From Mucilaginibacter tolerans (GTDB lineage: Bacteria; Bacteroidota; Bacteroidia; Sphingobacteriales; Sphingobacteriaceae): a stretch of 64,000 nucleotides of DNA. Shown here in pieces: positions 44,755-52,157 of this stretch. The translations under genes were made by a program, and so were the position numbers. The notes under the pieces are model-generated. The model was not told the DNA's origin. It did no database searches and saw nothing but the letters and a program-made list of their open reading frames with translations. The stretch's first letter is position 1, and each line of letters begins with the position of its first letter. Where the stretch lies: positions 62,001 to 126,000 of the forward strand of contig NZ_JAUMKB010000009.1 in NCBI RefSeq assembly GCF_030519375.1. Reading direction: 5' to 3'.

Positions 44755-46041
44755 CTATTTAAAGCCCAAGCTTAGAGATACCACGTTCGACACCAGATTG
44801 GTCGTCTGCGAATAATGCCCGTATCTCAATTCCAGGTCGTGCAGGCTTTGCCATCCCAAAACACCTTTTGGCGGCGCAACCCTAAACCCTATTCCATAAA
44901 AGTTAGCATGGAACTGAGCGTATTCATAGTTACTGGTATAATACACGTCCGTTGGGCTATGCGCTTCGTACGGGGCAAAATATTTTGCCGCTGTCTGATC
45001 GTAATACCTGTAAAACGGTGAAACTGAAAAAAAAGGTGTAACCTTAATCGCGGTTTCCAACCCAACGGTATTTGATTTGACACCCCAACTATCCATATAA
45101 TACCGGTAATACGAGCGCAGGATGACATTATCGCCAAGGAAATAATTCAATCTTACACCCAACGGTAATTTAAACCTGTTCGACGGCAAGTGCTCTATCG
45201 TGTCTTTCCCGGTGTTGAAATATACCCTGTGGAATGGCAATCCCAGGTAACCATTTTGCGCCACTCCATCGACCAAAAACATAACCTGCATACGCGAATT
45301 AATGATCTGCGAATAACCCAGTGACACCGAATAGGTATTGCGAGGCCTGCTTGGAATATTAGCCCTTCCTCCCTCTTCGGAACTAGTGCCGCTCGCTGAT
45401 GTAACTATAGTCGTGGTAGTAGTTGGAATGAACTCAGATGGATAAATCATTTTCACCTGGTCAAAATAGGCCTGCACTTTAGCAGAGAACTCGCCATTCT
45501 TATCGGCTGTCTTTTGCGAAAAGTGCATATCAGCCCCAAGCGATTGATAATTGTATTCGCCCGAGTAATAAGCGCCTATGCCGAAGCTGCTTCCCTTTTT
45601 TATATTTTCGGTAGTCCAATCGATGGATGGATATATTCTGCTCCCACCAGGGTTTGACGCACCGCTAACATTCACATAGGCAGCAGAAGCTGACGTATGA
45701 TGATCGATGCCCAAACCAAGTGTTAGCGAATTTTGTTTTGCTTTAGGATCACCCCAAACCAATTTCAGATCAATACCATTTGAAATGTCGGTAACCTTTT
45801 CGGTACCGACACCACCTGTTACAGCGCTGTGATCACCATTTTGCCAGTAATAACTCGAGACCAGGTTAATCTCGTCGACGTGCAGTGCCCGTGGATTATA
45901 TTCCGCAGGTTCAGGGTCACCAACAGGTCTAAACAAACTTACACCCGAATTATGCGGAAGACTATCTTGTTTTGTTTGCGCAGCAACATTTAATCTGCAT
46001 AGCAGGGAAAAGCCTACTATTGATAAAAATACCTTTCTCAT
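44755..46041 (-). CDS. DUF3570 family beta-barrel-like outer-membrane protein
   Basis: A 428-residue protein with signal (about 1-21, LCRLNVAAQ). The rest is rich in alternating hydrophobic strands and aromatic residues and ends in VSLSLGFK, suggesting an outer-membrane beta-barrel. Segments typical of DUF3570 include GLGIDHHTSASAAYVNVSGA, SRIYPSIDWTTE and YYSGEYNYQSLGADMHF. Function unknown. It lies 31 nt downstream of the DUF4266 lipoprotein gene and 43 nt upstream of the thioredoxin-like gene. Confidence 0.88.
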   Translation of the reverse strand: MRKVFLSIVGFSLLCRLNVAAQTKQDSLPHNSGVSLFRPVGDPEPAEYNPRALHVDEINLVSSYYWQNGDHSAVTGGVGTEKVTDISNGIDLKLVWGDPKAKQNSLTLGLGIDHHTSASAAYVNVSGASNPGGSRIYPSIDWTTENIKKGSSFGIGAYYSGEYNYQSLGADMHFSQKTADKNGEFSAKVQAYFDQVKMIYPSEFIPTTTTTIVTSASGTSSEEGGRANIPSRPRNTYSVSLGYSQIINSRMQVMFLVDGVAQNGYLGLPFHRVYFNTGKDTIEHLPSNRFKLPLGVRLNYFLGDNVILRSYYRYYMDSWGVKSNTVGLETAIKVTPFFSVSPFYRYYDQTAAKYFAPYEAHSPTDVYYTSNYEYAQFHANFYGIGFRVAPPKGVLGWQSLHDLELRYGHYSQTTNLVSNVVSLSLGFK

Positions 46042-46072
46042 TTTAAATTATGCGTTTTGTAAGAAAGGTCTA

Positions 46073-46294
46073 TCAATTACACCCACAGCCACCACCGGTT
46101 TTACCGGCATTGGCGCCAGATGCAGCTTCCCTGTACGATTGAAAATTCAGTTCATTTTTCTCCACTTTCCGATTGCTTAATACCATCTCGGCATCGTTAA
46201 CACGGTTTTTCTGATACTCTTTGAGGTGGACACATGATGATATACTCACCATAGCGACCAGTCCACCTACAATTCCTAATGTTTTTTTGATCAT
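46073..46294 (-). CDS. DUF4266 small cysteine-tailed lipoprotein
   Basis: A 73-residue lipoprotein with signal MIKKTLGIVGGLVAMVSISS and lipobox cysteine (SSC), then HLKEYQKNRVNDAEMVLSNR, FQSYREAASGANAGKTGG and a final GCGCN. The D-A-E-M and S-Y-R-E-A-x-x-G features and the Cys-rich end match DUF4266. Function unknown. The A-S-G-A-N segment resembles, but does not equal, the S/T-G-A-T flavinylation motif used by ApbE, whose gene is 13 nt upstream. This makes it a candidate ApbE substrate or a thiol redox partner of the thioredoxin-like protein. Confidence 0.85.
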   Translation of the reverse strand: MIKKTLGIVGGLVAMVSISSCVHLKEYQKNRVNDAEMVLSNRKVEKNELNFQSYREAASGANAGKTGGGCGCN

Positions 46295-46307
46295 AGTTAT
46301 AGGGGTA

Positions 46308-47240
46308 TTATTTTATATTAATATTTTTAGAAGTATACAACCTGTCGTTATCATCAATGATAACCGCCTCAATATCTTTTATCTGATCTATCATATCCAG
46401 GCCGGTCCTGATACCCATTATCATTACCGGTGTTGCCATCGCATCGGCTATCTCGGCATTGGTAGTGATAATGGTGACGCTTTTAATGCCAGTCACCGGC
46501 AAACCTGTGCGCGGGTTAATGGTGTGCGAGTATTTCTTCCCGTCTATCATTACAAATTTTTCATAGTTGCCTGATGTAGCAACCGCCATATCCGTGATCG
46601 ACATATAAGAAAACACATTGTGTTTTGCGTCAGGGTTGGCGACACCTACCGTCCAGGGATTGCCATTCGGCTGCTGACCCCATGCTGTTAAGTCGCCAGA
46701 TGCATTGACCACGCCGCTTTCAACCCCTTGTTGCTTCATCACCAATTTGGCACGTTCTGCCGCGTAGCCTTTGCCTATACCTCCGAAACCAATACGTGTA
46801 CCCTTTTCTTTTAAAAACACTGTACTCTTTTCGCGGTCAAGTATCACATTACGGTAATCGATCAATCGCACCATATTTTTTGCAGTTTCCTTATCCGGAA
46901 GTGAGGTCATATGCTGATCAAAATTCCAAAGCCGTTTGTCAATTGAGCCGTAGGTAATATCAAAAGCACCTTGCGTGATTTGAGAGATTCGCAACGATCG
47001 TTCTATCAGATTAAAAGTTTCGGCACTGACAACCACTGGACCAATACCCGCATTCTGATTAATAAGATTGGTCTCGCTGTCATCACTAAAAGTGGTAAGC
47101 AGCCGCTCAATCCGTTGTATTTCGCTTATGCCGGCTTCAATCCTCTCGTGTGCCCACTTTTCGTCATCAGCAACGACAGTCAGCTCAAAATGGTTTCCCA
47201 TTAACTTACAACTTTTTTTAAAAGCGGAACATACTGCCAT
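46308..47240 (-). CDS. ApbE family FAD:protein FMN transferase
   Basis: A 310-residue protein with the ApbE domain: LLTTFSDDSETNLINQNAG, TQGAFDITYGSIDKRLWNF, GTRIGFGGIGKGYAAERAKL, GVVNASGDLTAWGQQPNG and HTINPRTGLPVTGIKSVTI, ending with IADAMATPVMIMG. The enzyme attaches FMN through a phosphoester bond to Thr/Ser of target proteins. No signal peptide is visible (start MAVCSAFKKSCKLMGNHFEL) and an in-frame stop sits five codons upstream, so a hidden N-terminal signal is unlikely. Most ApbE are exported, and all other genes of this operon encode exported proteins, which makes this odd. Confidence 0.92.
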   Translation of the reverse strand: MAVCSAFKKSCKLMGNHFELTVVADDEKWAHERIEAGISEIQRIERLLTTFSDDSETNLINQNAGIGPVVVSAETFNLIERSLRISQITQGAFDITYGSIDKRLWNFDQHMTSLPDKETAKNMVRLIDYRNVILDREKSTVFLKEKGTRIGFGGIGKGYAAERAKLVMKQQGVESGVVNASGDLTAWGQQPNGNPWTVGVANPDAKHNVFSYMSITDMAVATSGNYEKFVMIDGKKYSHTINPRTGLPVTGIKSVTIITTNAEIADAMATPVMIMGIRTGLDMIDQIKDIEAVIIDDNDRLYTSKNINIK

Positions 47241-47401
47241 ATTGCCAATCAGTTAACCAATAACAAAATCTATTAACTTATTATCGATAACAATATTACA
47301 TTTCAATTCTGAAGAATAGATGAAATGGCATAGAACGCCGACGAAACCCTGCTTTTTTAACACTTTTTAACTTTTACCCACGGGCTTATTTCATAACAAA
47401 A

Positions 47402-47430
47402 AAGCCTTCAAAGGATTCCTTTGAAGGCTT
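47402..47430 (-). terminator. Terminator of the DUF4142 gene
   Basis: AAGCCTTCAAAGG pairs with CCTTTGAAGGCTT around a 3-nt loop, followed by TTTTGTTATG on the minus strand, about 25 nt after the stop at 47455. Confidence 0.82.
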
Positions 47431-47454
47431 TGTCTTATTACCAGGATAACCCAA

Positions 47455-48057
47455 TTATTTCATGTGTCTTTTAACCTTGTCTATTGCTTCAAGGTGCATT
47501 CTTAGTGTGGGTAGCGTCTTAGCTGCAAAAGCTTTCAAATCACTGTCTTTGCAGTTTTTTGCAGCATCTTCAAAAGCTTTTATATCTTTTTTGTGATCAT
47601 CTACCATGTCCTGCACATAGGCCTTATCGAAATCAGCGCCGGATTTTTTTGCAAGATCGTCCCTAGTTTTGCTTTCATCGCTGCCAATTGAATCAGGTAA
47701 GGTAATATTTAGTTTTTTCGCCAGGGCTTTTAATTCGTCATTCACTTTCGAATGATCGGTCACCATCATGTTTCCAAAATCCTTCACCTTGCTGTTATTT
47801 GATTTTTCAAGGGCTAATTTTCCTAAAACCACTTCGGCCATACCGCCGTTTGCTGCTTCAACCGCAAACTTGGCATCGCTTTCTTCTACCTTTATCGGCG
47901 GCGTTACCGCTTTTCCTGAATCGCTTACGCCACTTCTCATGGTGTCTTTAACCTGGTTGGCACTGTCAGCTTCACCTTTACTGTCTTTGTGGCTTTGGCA
48001 TGCGCCGAGCGAGAGTGCGCCGAGGGCAAATGCCAAAATGTAACTTTGTGTTCTCAT
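47455..48057 (-). CDS. DUF4142 family ferritin-like lipoprotein
   Basis: A 200-residue lipoprotein with signal MRTQSYILAFALGALSLGAC (lipobox LGAC) and a polar linker (about 22-60). The DUF4142 four-helix domain (about 62-198) includes DAKFAVEAANGGMAEVVLGK, VKDFGNMMVTDHSKVNDEL and YVQDMVDDHKKDIKAFEDAA, with the usual H-x3-N and D-x2-H-x4 positions. The fold resembles ferritin-like proteins; the biological role is unknown, though such proteins are often stress-linked. It stands alone with its own terminator. Confidence 0.92.
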   Translation of the reverse strand: MRTQSYILAFALGALSLGACQSHKDSKGEADSANQVKDTMRSGVSDSGKAVTPPIKVEESDAKFAVEAANGGMAEVVLGKLALEKSNNSKVKDFGNMMVTDHSKVNDELKALAKKLNITLPDSIGSDESKTRDDLAKKSGADFDKAYVQDMVDDHKKDIKAFEDAAKNCKDSDLKAFAAKTLPTLRMHLEAIDKVKRHMK

Positions 48058-48272
48058 AATATGTTTTTCAAGATTGATTGTTAATTATTTAACAAATAAT
48101 TTAACTAGTAGTTTTATTATTCACATAAGATTTAATACCGGTTAAACAGTGGCGGATAATCTTCACCGACTAAAATCCGCCATTCACCGACTTCATCAAA
48201 CATTTAACAAGATTTAACTTTTACCCGGGGCCTGAGTGCCTTAGTTTTGGTTTAACATTAAAACCGAAGGCC

Positions 48273-48647
48273 ATGAACTTGCAATCAACCATCATCCCGG
48301 ACGCTGAAGACCAGATCAATATCAACTCTGTTTTCAGCAGCATAGACAAACCGATGATCTCAAAAGATTTTAAAGGCGGAAAGATCAACAACATGTTTGC
48401 AAGCACTGAACTGGATTTGAGCAATGCCGACCTGGCCGGAATGGCGGTATTAAATATTTCACAGCTTTTTGGCGAAATAACCCTGATTGTCCCTTCCGAT
48501 TGGCACGTGGAAACTGATATTTCCCAACTATTTGCTACCATAGATGATTACCGGGAAAATAAATACGGAGTAAGAAACTCGGACAAGGTGCTGGCTATCA
48601 AAGGCACTTCGGTATTCGCCAATATCGAGATACATAATAATGTTTGA
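48273..48647 (+). CDS. LiaF C-terminal-like stand-alone soluble protein
   Basis: A 124-residue protein without signal or membrane helix. The stretch ISKDFKGGKINNMFASTELD, then LAGMAVLNISQLFGEITLIV and PSDWHVETDISQLFATIDDY, matches the beta-helix-like domain found at the C-terminus of LiaF/cell-wall-active-antibiotics-response proteins. LiaF proteins normally have several N-terminal membrane helices; here only the soluble domain is present. No two-component partner lies nearby. Function unknown; a relic or cytoplasmic version of the sensor domain is possible. Confidence 0.75.
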   Translation: MNLQSTIIPDAEDQININSVFSSIDKPMISKDFKGGKINNMFASTELDLSNADLAGMAVLNISQLFGEITLIVPSDWHVETDISQLFATIDDYRENKYGVRNSDKVLAIKGTSVFANIEIHNNV

Positions 48648-48739
48648 TCAGCAGTTTTGTTAAGCCCTGCACACTAAAGGGTTGGTTGGTAGTTTATAGA
48701 TTTTCTTTTTAGATTTAGCTGCCAATTATATTTCTGCTC

Positions 48740-49525
48740 ATGAAAAAACTGACCCTATTTCTCCTGTTATTAAATTTTGCTGCACAGGCACAGGACAAGA
48801 TCACCTGGCCTGATCATAAAAAAGCAGTTATTGTACTTACCTATGATGATGCGCTTCACTCGCAATTAAATGTCGCTATCCCTCAGCTGGACTCTGCTCA
48901 TTTAAAGGGGACTTTTTTTCTTACCGGGGAGCTAAATAGTCAAACGATACCTCAATGGCAAAAAGCAAGTAAAAATGGTCATGAGCTGGCCAATCATACT
49001 GTGTTTCATCCCTGCCTGAGTACCGATGATAACCCGATGGCGTCTGAGCATTATACCGCTTACCGCATACTCCACGAAATTGAAGTGATGAATAATTTTT
49101 TGTTTGCAGTTGACGGAAAAAAAGGCCGCACTTATGCCTACCCATGCACCGAAACCCATGTTGGCGGCAAAGACTACGTGGATTCTTTGCGCAAATACGG
49201 CATTATCAAATATGCCCGTATTGGAGGCGATGCCAATGCTGTCATCACCGACTTTAAAAAACTTGATCCTTTACTGGTGCCATCCTACGGGCTGGAGGGC
49301 AAAAACTCCGGCACACAACTGATCGACTTTGTAAAGAAAGTAGAAGCAAGCGGCGGCATGGGCATTTTTATGTTTCACGGCGTTGGCGGGGATTATATCA
49401 CCGTTTCTGCTCAGGCACACCGGGAACTATTGGCTTATCTGAAAGAAAACAAGAAAGATATCTGGATAACTACTTTTCAGCAGGCCATGGATTATGCGAT
49501 GAAAGCAAACAATGAAAAGAAATAA
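48740..49525 (+). CDS. Polysaccharide deacetylase (NodB-type), exported
   Basis: A 261-residue protein with signal MKKLTLFLLLLNFAAQAQ. NodB-type motifs are VLTYDDALHSQLNVAIP (motif 1, Y-D-D with the catalytic base and metal Asp), GHELANHTVFHPC (motif 2, metal His pair), YAYPCTETHVGG (motif 3 region) and MFHGVGGDY near the C-terminus. It removes N- or O-acetyl groups from a polysaccharide. The usual T-F-D-D-G reads T-Y-D-D-A. Monocistronic by position. Confidence 0.92.
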   Translation: MKKLTLFLLLLNFAAQAQDKITWPDHKKAVIVLTYDDALHSQLNVAIPQLDSAHLKGTFFLTGELNSQTIPQWQKASKNGHELANHTVFHPCLSTDDNPMASEHYTAYRILHEIEVMNNFLFAVDGKKGRTYAYPCTETHVGGKDYVDSLRKYGIIKYARIGGDANAVITDFKKLDPLLVPSYGLEGKNSGTQLIDFVKKVEASGGMGIFMFHGVGGDYITVSAQAHRELLAYLKENKKDIWITTFQQAMDYAMKANNEKK

Positions 49526-49532
49526 ACCGGGG

Positions 49533-50309
49533 TTATCTCCTTTTCTTTTTTAGTTTTTCCAGATCAACAACTATTGTATCCAGTGTCGCGTTATCGGTTA
49601 TAAGAGCCACTTGTATCTTATTATCAGCAAGTTTTTTTATAAATCCTTTAAAGTCAAGTAAATTCATTTCTATCTGCTTATTTGCAGTTACGTTAGCAGT
49701 ATTTATTATTTTATCGTCCAGTCCAGCCGTCCCATATAGATTGTAAGTTTGGGGACGATCAGGTATTTGCCAGTCCCTGATTTGAAAGGAGTAAATCTCC
49801 TTCCACTCGTTATTCTTAAAGGTCATCACCCGGCAAAAATTAACATTAGACCAATCTGCCCAATCAACTGCGTAGGAGATTTCGTCTGTACCATCCCCGT
49901 TTAAATCGCCTTCATTTTTCAAATATGCAATGCCGAGCTGCGGTGTTGATGCAATGTTCAGCGCCCTGATGTTTTTATTGCTGCAGCTCAGAAAGCAATA
50001 GGTTTTCTTTTTCGCGTTCAAAGCAACCAGGGTATCATAATTCCCATTTTCATAATATTTGTTCGTCTCTTTGTTATCTATCCCACTAAAAAAATGTTCC
50101 GTCAATGTGTCCTTTTTCCCGTCTCCATCAAAATCGCCTGCAATGGAGAAACGATAACCGAAAACAGGTTTTAATTTAACTTTATTTACAGCTTCTGGTT
50201 TTTGTAAAGTATTGACAATTAGTTTTTCCTTTAATTGAGAAGTGTTACCTGATTTACAGGAATTTGCAACGGCTATAAGAAATATCGCAATAAGGCAGGA
50301 AGGTTTCAT
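49533..50309 (-). CDS. Hypothetical lipoprotein with an FG-GAP-like segment
   Basis: A 258-residue lipoprotein starting MKPSCLIAIFLIAVANSCKS (lipobox NSC); an ATG five codons upstream at 50324 is also possible. It holds two Ca-binding-like segments, SIAGDFDGDGKKDTL and NEGDLNGDGTDEISY, as in FG-GAP/VCBS proteins. The rest has no recognisable motif and ends in a Lys/Arg-rich tail. Convergent with the deacetylase gene, 7 nt apart. Function unknown. Confidence 0.7.
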   Translation of the reverse strand: MKPSCLIAIFLIAVANSCKSGNTSQLKEKLIVNTLQKPEAVNKVKLKPVFGYRFSIAGDFDGDGKKDTLTEHFFSGIDNKETNKYYENGNYDTLVALNAKKKTYCFLSCSNKNIRALNIASTPQLGIAYLKNEGDLNGDGTDEISYAVDWADWSNVNFCRVMTFKNNEWKEIYSFQIRDWQIPDRPQTYNLYGTAGLDDKIINTANVTANKQIEMNLLDFKGFIKKLADNKIQVALITDNATLDTIVVDLEKLKKKRR

Positions 50310-50465
50310 AATATGTTTAATCATATAAATTTATAAAATAGTTAGTCTAGTAACATCAAAAAGAATACACAACTGCGATTTTTCTTCCGCCATGTCCAAT
50401 TTGCAAAACATGACTTGTTATGGATGTATAATTCATATATTCATTAACCTTTTAATTTTAAAAAA

Positions 50466-50807
50466 ATGGACGAGTACGCATTAATTATGAGACATGAGGA
50501 TGGCAGCAAAATAGCTTCGCCTGAACAAATGCAGGAATGGATGAAACAAACTATGGACTGGATTGGCGGTATTGCTGCGCAGAATAAATTTGTGGGTGGC
50601 ACCGGTCTGCTATTTGCCGATGCCAAAGTAGTACACCACAATAAGGTAGTAACCGACGGGCCTTTTGGCGAGATAAAAGAAACCATAGGCGGATTTATCA
50701 CGGTAAGGGCCGAGTCAATAGAAGAAGCTGCAGAATTTGCAAAAGGCTGCCCTGTTTTAGGAGGAGAGGGTAATACCATGGAAGTTCGCCGGATAGCCAA
50801 AAAATGA
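50466..50807 (+). CDS. YciI/DGPF-domain protein
   Basis: A 113-residue protein beginning MDEYALIMRHEDGSKIASPE, with the hallmark VVTDGPFGEIKETIGGFITV (D-G-P-F) of YCII-related proteins and an E-A-A-E-F-A-K-G-C-P segment. These dimeric alpha/beta proteins have unknown or peroxide-linked functions. It lies 9 nt upstream of a large ECF42-like sigma gene, the known genomic pairing of DGPF proteins. Confidence 0.93.
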   Translation: MDEYALIMRHEDGSKIASPEQMQEWMKQTMDWIGGIAAQNKFVGGTGLLFADAKVVHHNKVVTDGPFGEIKETIGGFITVRAESIEEAAEFAKGCPVLGGEGNTMEVRRIAKK

Positions 50808-50816
50808 CCAATTACA

Positions 50817-52043
50817 GTGAAACAACAGGAGTTAATACCGCACTTATTCAGAACGGAGTACCGAAAGATCGTCTCCGTTCTGTGTAAGCGTTTTGGCTTC
50901 GATCAGCTGGAAACTGCCGAAGACATTGCTGCCGATACATTCCTTGCTGCTTCGCAAACCTGGCCCTATAAAGGCATTCCTCAAAATCCTGTCGCATGGC
51001 TATATTTTGTAGCGAAGAATAAGGCTAAAAATCACTTACAACGTAACCTTGTATTTGAAAATAAGGTAAGCGATGAGCTAAGAATATCATCCGGAGAAAC
51101 TTACGAAACCGAGATCGATTTATCACCTCAAAATATCAATGACAGTCAATTACAAATGATGTTTGCTATTTGCCAGCCTTCTATCCCACCTGAAGCGCAG
51201 ATAGGCTTATCGCTTCGTATTCTTTGTGGTTTCGGCATCGAGGAGATTGCCGATGCATTTCTTTCCAACAAAGAAACTATTAATAAACGCCTGTTTCGTG
51301 CTAAAGAGAAACTAAGAGAAGGAAATGTAAAAATCGAATTTCCGGGACCTGCTGAAATAAATGACCGGCTTGCTACTGTACTCACCACTTTATATCTGCT
51401 TTTTAACGAAGGGTACTATTCCTGCAGTCAGGATACCACCATCCGCAAAGACCTTTGCGATGAAGCCATGCGTCTGTGCACCATGCTGGTTGAAAACAAG
51501 CTAAGCGGCAAACCCGAGGTAAACGCATTGCTGGCCCTGATGTGCTTCCAGGCTTCCAGATTTGATGCACGGATCGACCAAAACGGTGAGCTAGTGCTTT
51601 ACGACGATCAGGACATTAACCTATGGGATTCCGGACTGATCAGCAAAGGCGCTTATTTTCTTAATTGTGCTACAACCGGTAACAGCTTATCCAAATACCA
51701 TATCCAGGCGGCTATAGCTTACTGGGGCACACAAAAAGCCGACACACCGGAGAAATGGGAAAGCGTATTGCAACTTTACAATCAATTACTACAGATTGAA
51801 TATTCGCCGATAGCTGCACTCAATCGGACTTATGCGCTTTCAAAAACAGTGGGAAAAGAAGCAGCCATTATTGAAGCCGAGAAACTAAAACTCACTAATA
51901 ATCACTTCTACTATGCCCTGCTTGGCGAGCTTTACACAGGTATAGATAATGATATCGCCCGCCAGCATTTTCAGAAGGCATTGTCCCTTTCCCGTACCCA
52001 ACCAGACAAGCGGACGATTCGGAAAAAGATAGATAGCCTCTGA
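50817..52043 (+). CDS. ECF42-type RNA polymerase sigma factor with C-terminal extension
   Basis: A 408-residue protein from a GTG start. Sigma region 2 (LFRTEYRKIVSVLCKRFGFD, AEDIAADTFLAASQTWPYKG) and region 4 (IGLSLRILCGFGIEEIADAF, then NKRLFRAKEKLREG) take up about the first 180 residues. The long C-terminal extension (about 190-408; LYLLFNEGYYSCSQDTTIRK, LLALMCFQASRFDARI, YALLGELYTGIDNDIARQHF) is helical and TPR-like, as in ECF42 factors, where it controls activity in place of an anti-sigma. Coupling to the DGPF-protein gene supports this subgroup. Confidence 0.93.
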   Translation: MKQQELIPHLFRTEYRKIVSVLCKRFGFDQLETAEDIAADTFLAASQTWPYKGIPQNPVAWLYFVAKNKAKNHLQRNLVFENKVSDELRISSGETYETEIDLSPQNINDSQLQMMFAICQPSIPPEAQIGLSLRILCGFGIEEIADAFLSNKETINKRLFRAKEKLREGNVKIEFPGPAEINDRLATVLTTLYLLFNEGYYSCSQDTTIRKDLCDEAMRLCTMLVENKLSGKPEVNALLALMCFQASRFDARIDQNGELVLYDDQDINLWDSGLISKGAYFLNCATTGNSLSKYHIQAAIAYWGTQKADTPEKWESVLQLYNQLLQIEYSPIAALNRTYALSKTVGKEAAIIEAEKLKLTNNHFYYALLGELYTGIDNDIARQHFQKALSLSRTQPDKRTIRKKIDSL

Positions 52044-52157
52044 TTCACATTTAACATAAAATTCTCAATTGATGTAACATGCTTGGTCAAAAGCATTTTT
52101 TCAGTTTACATTTAAGGCATTGTGCCCTATATTGGCACCGCTATCCGATAAATCTGT

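Noticed and set aside
47281..47290. TTATCGATAA palindrome upstream of the ApbE operon
   Set aside because: A short AT-rich palindrome, no second copy and no match to a known operator class.
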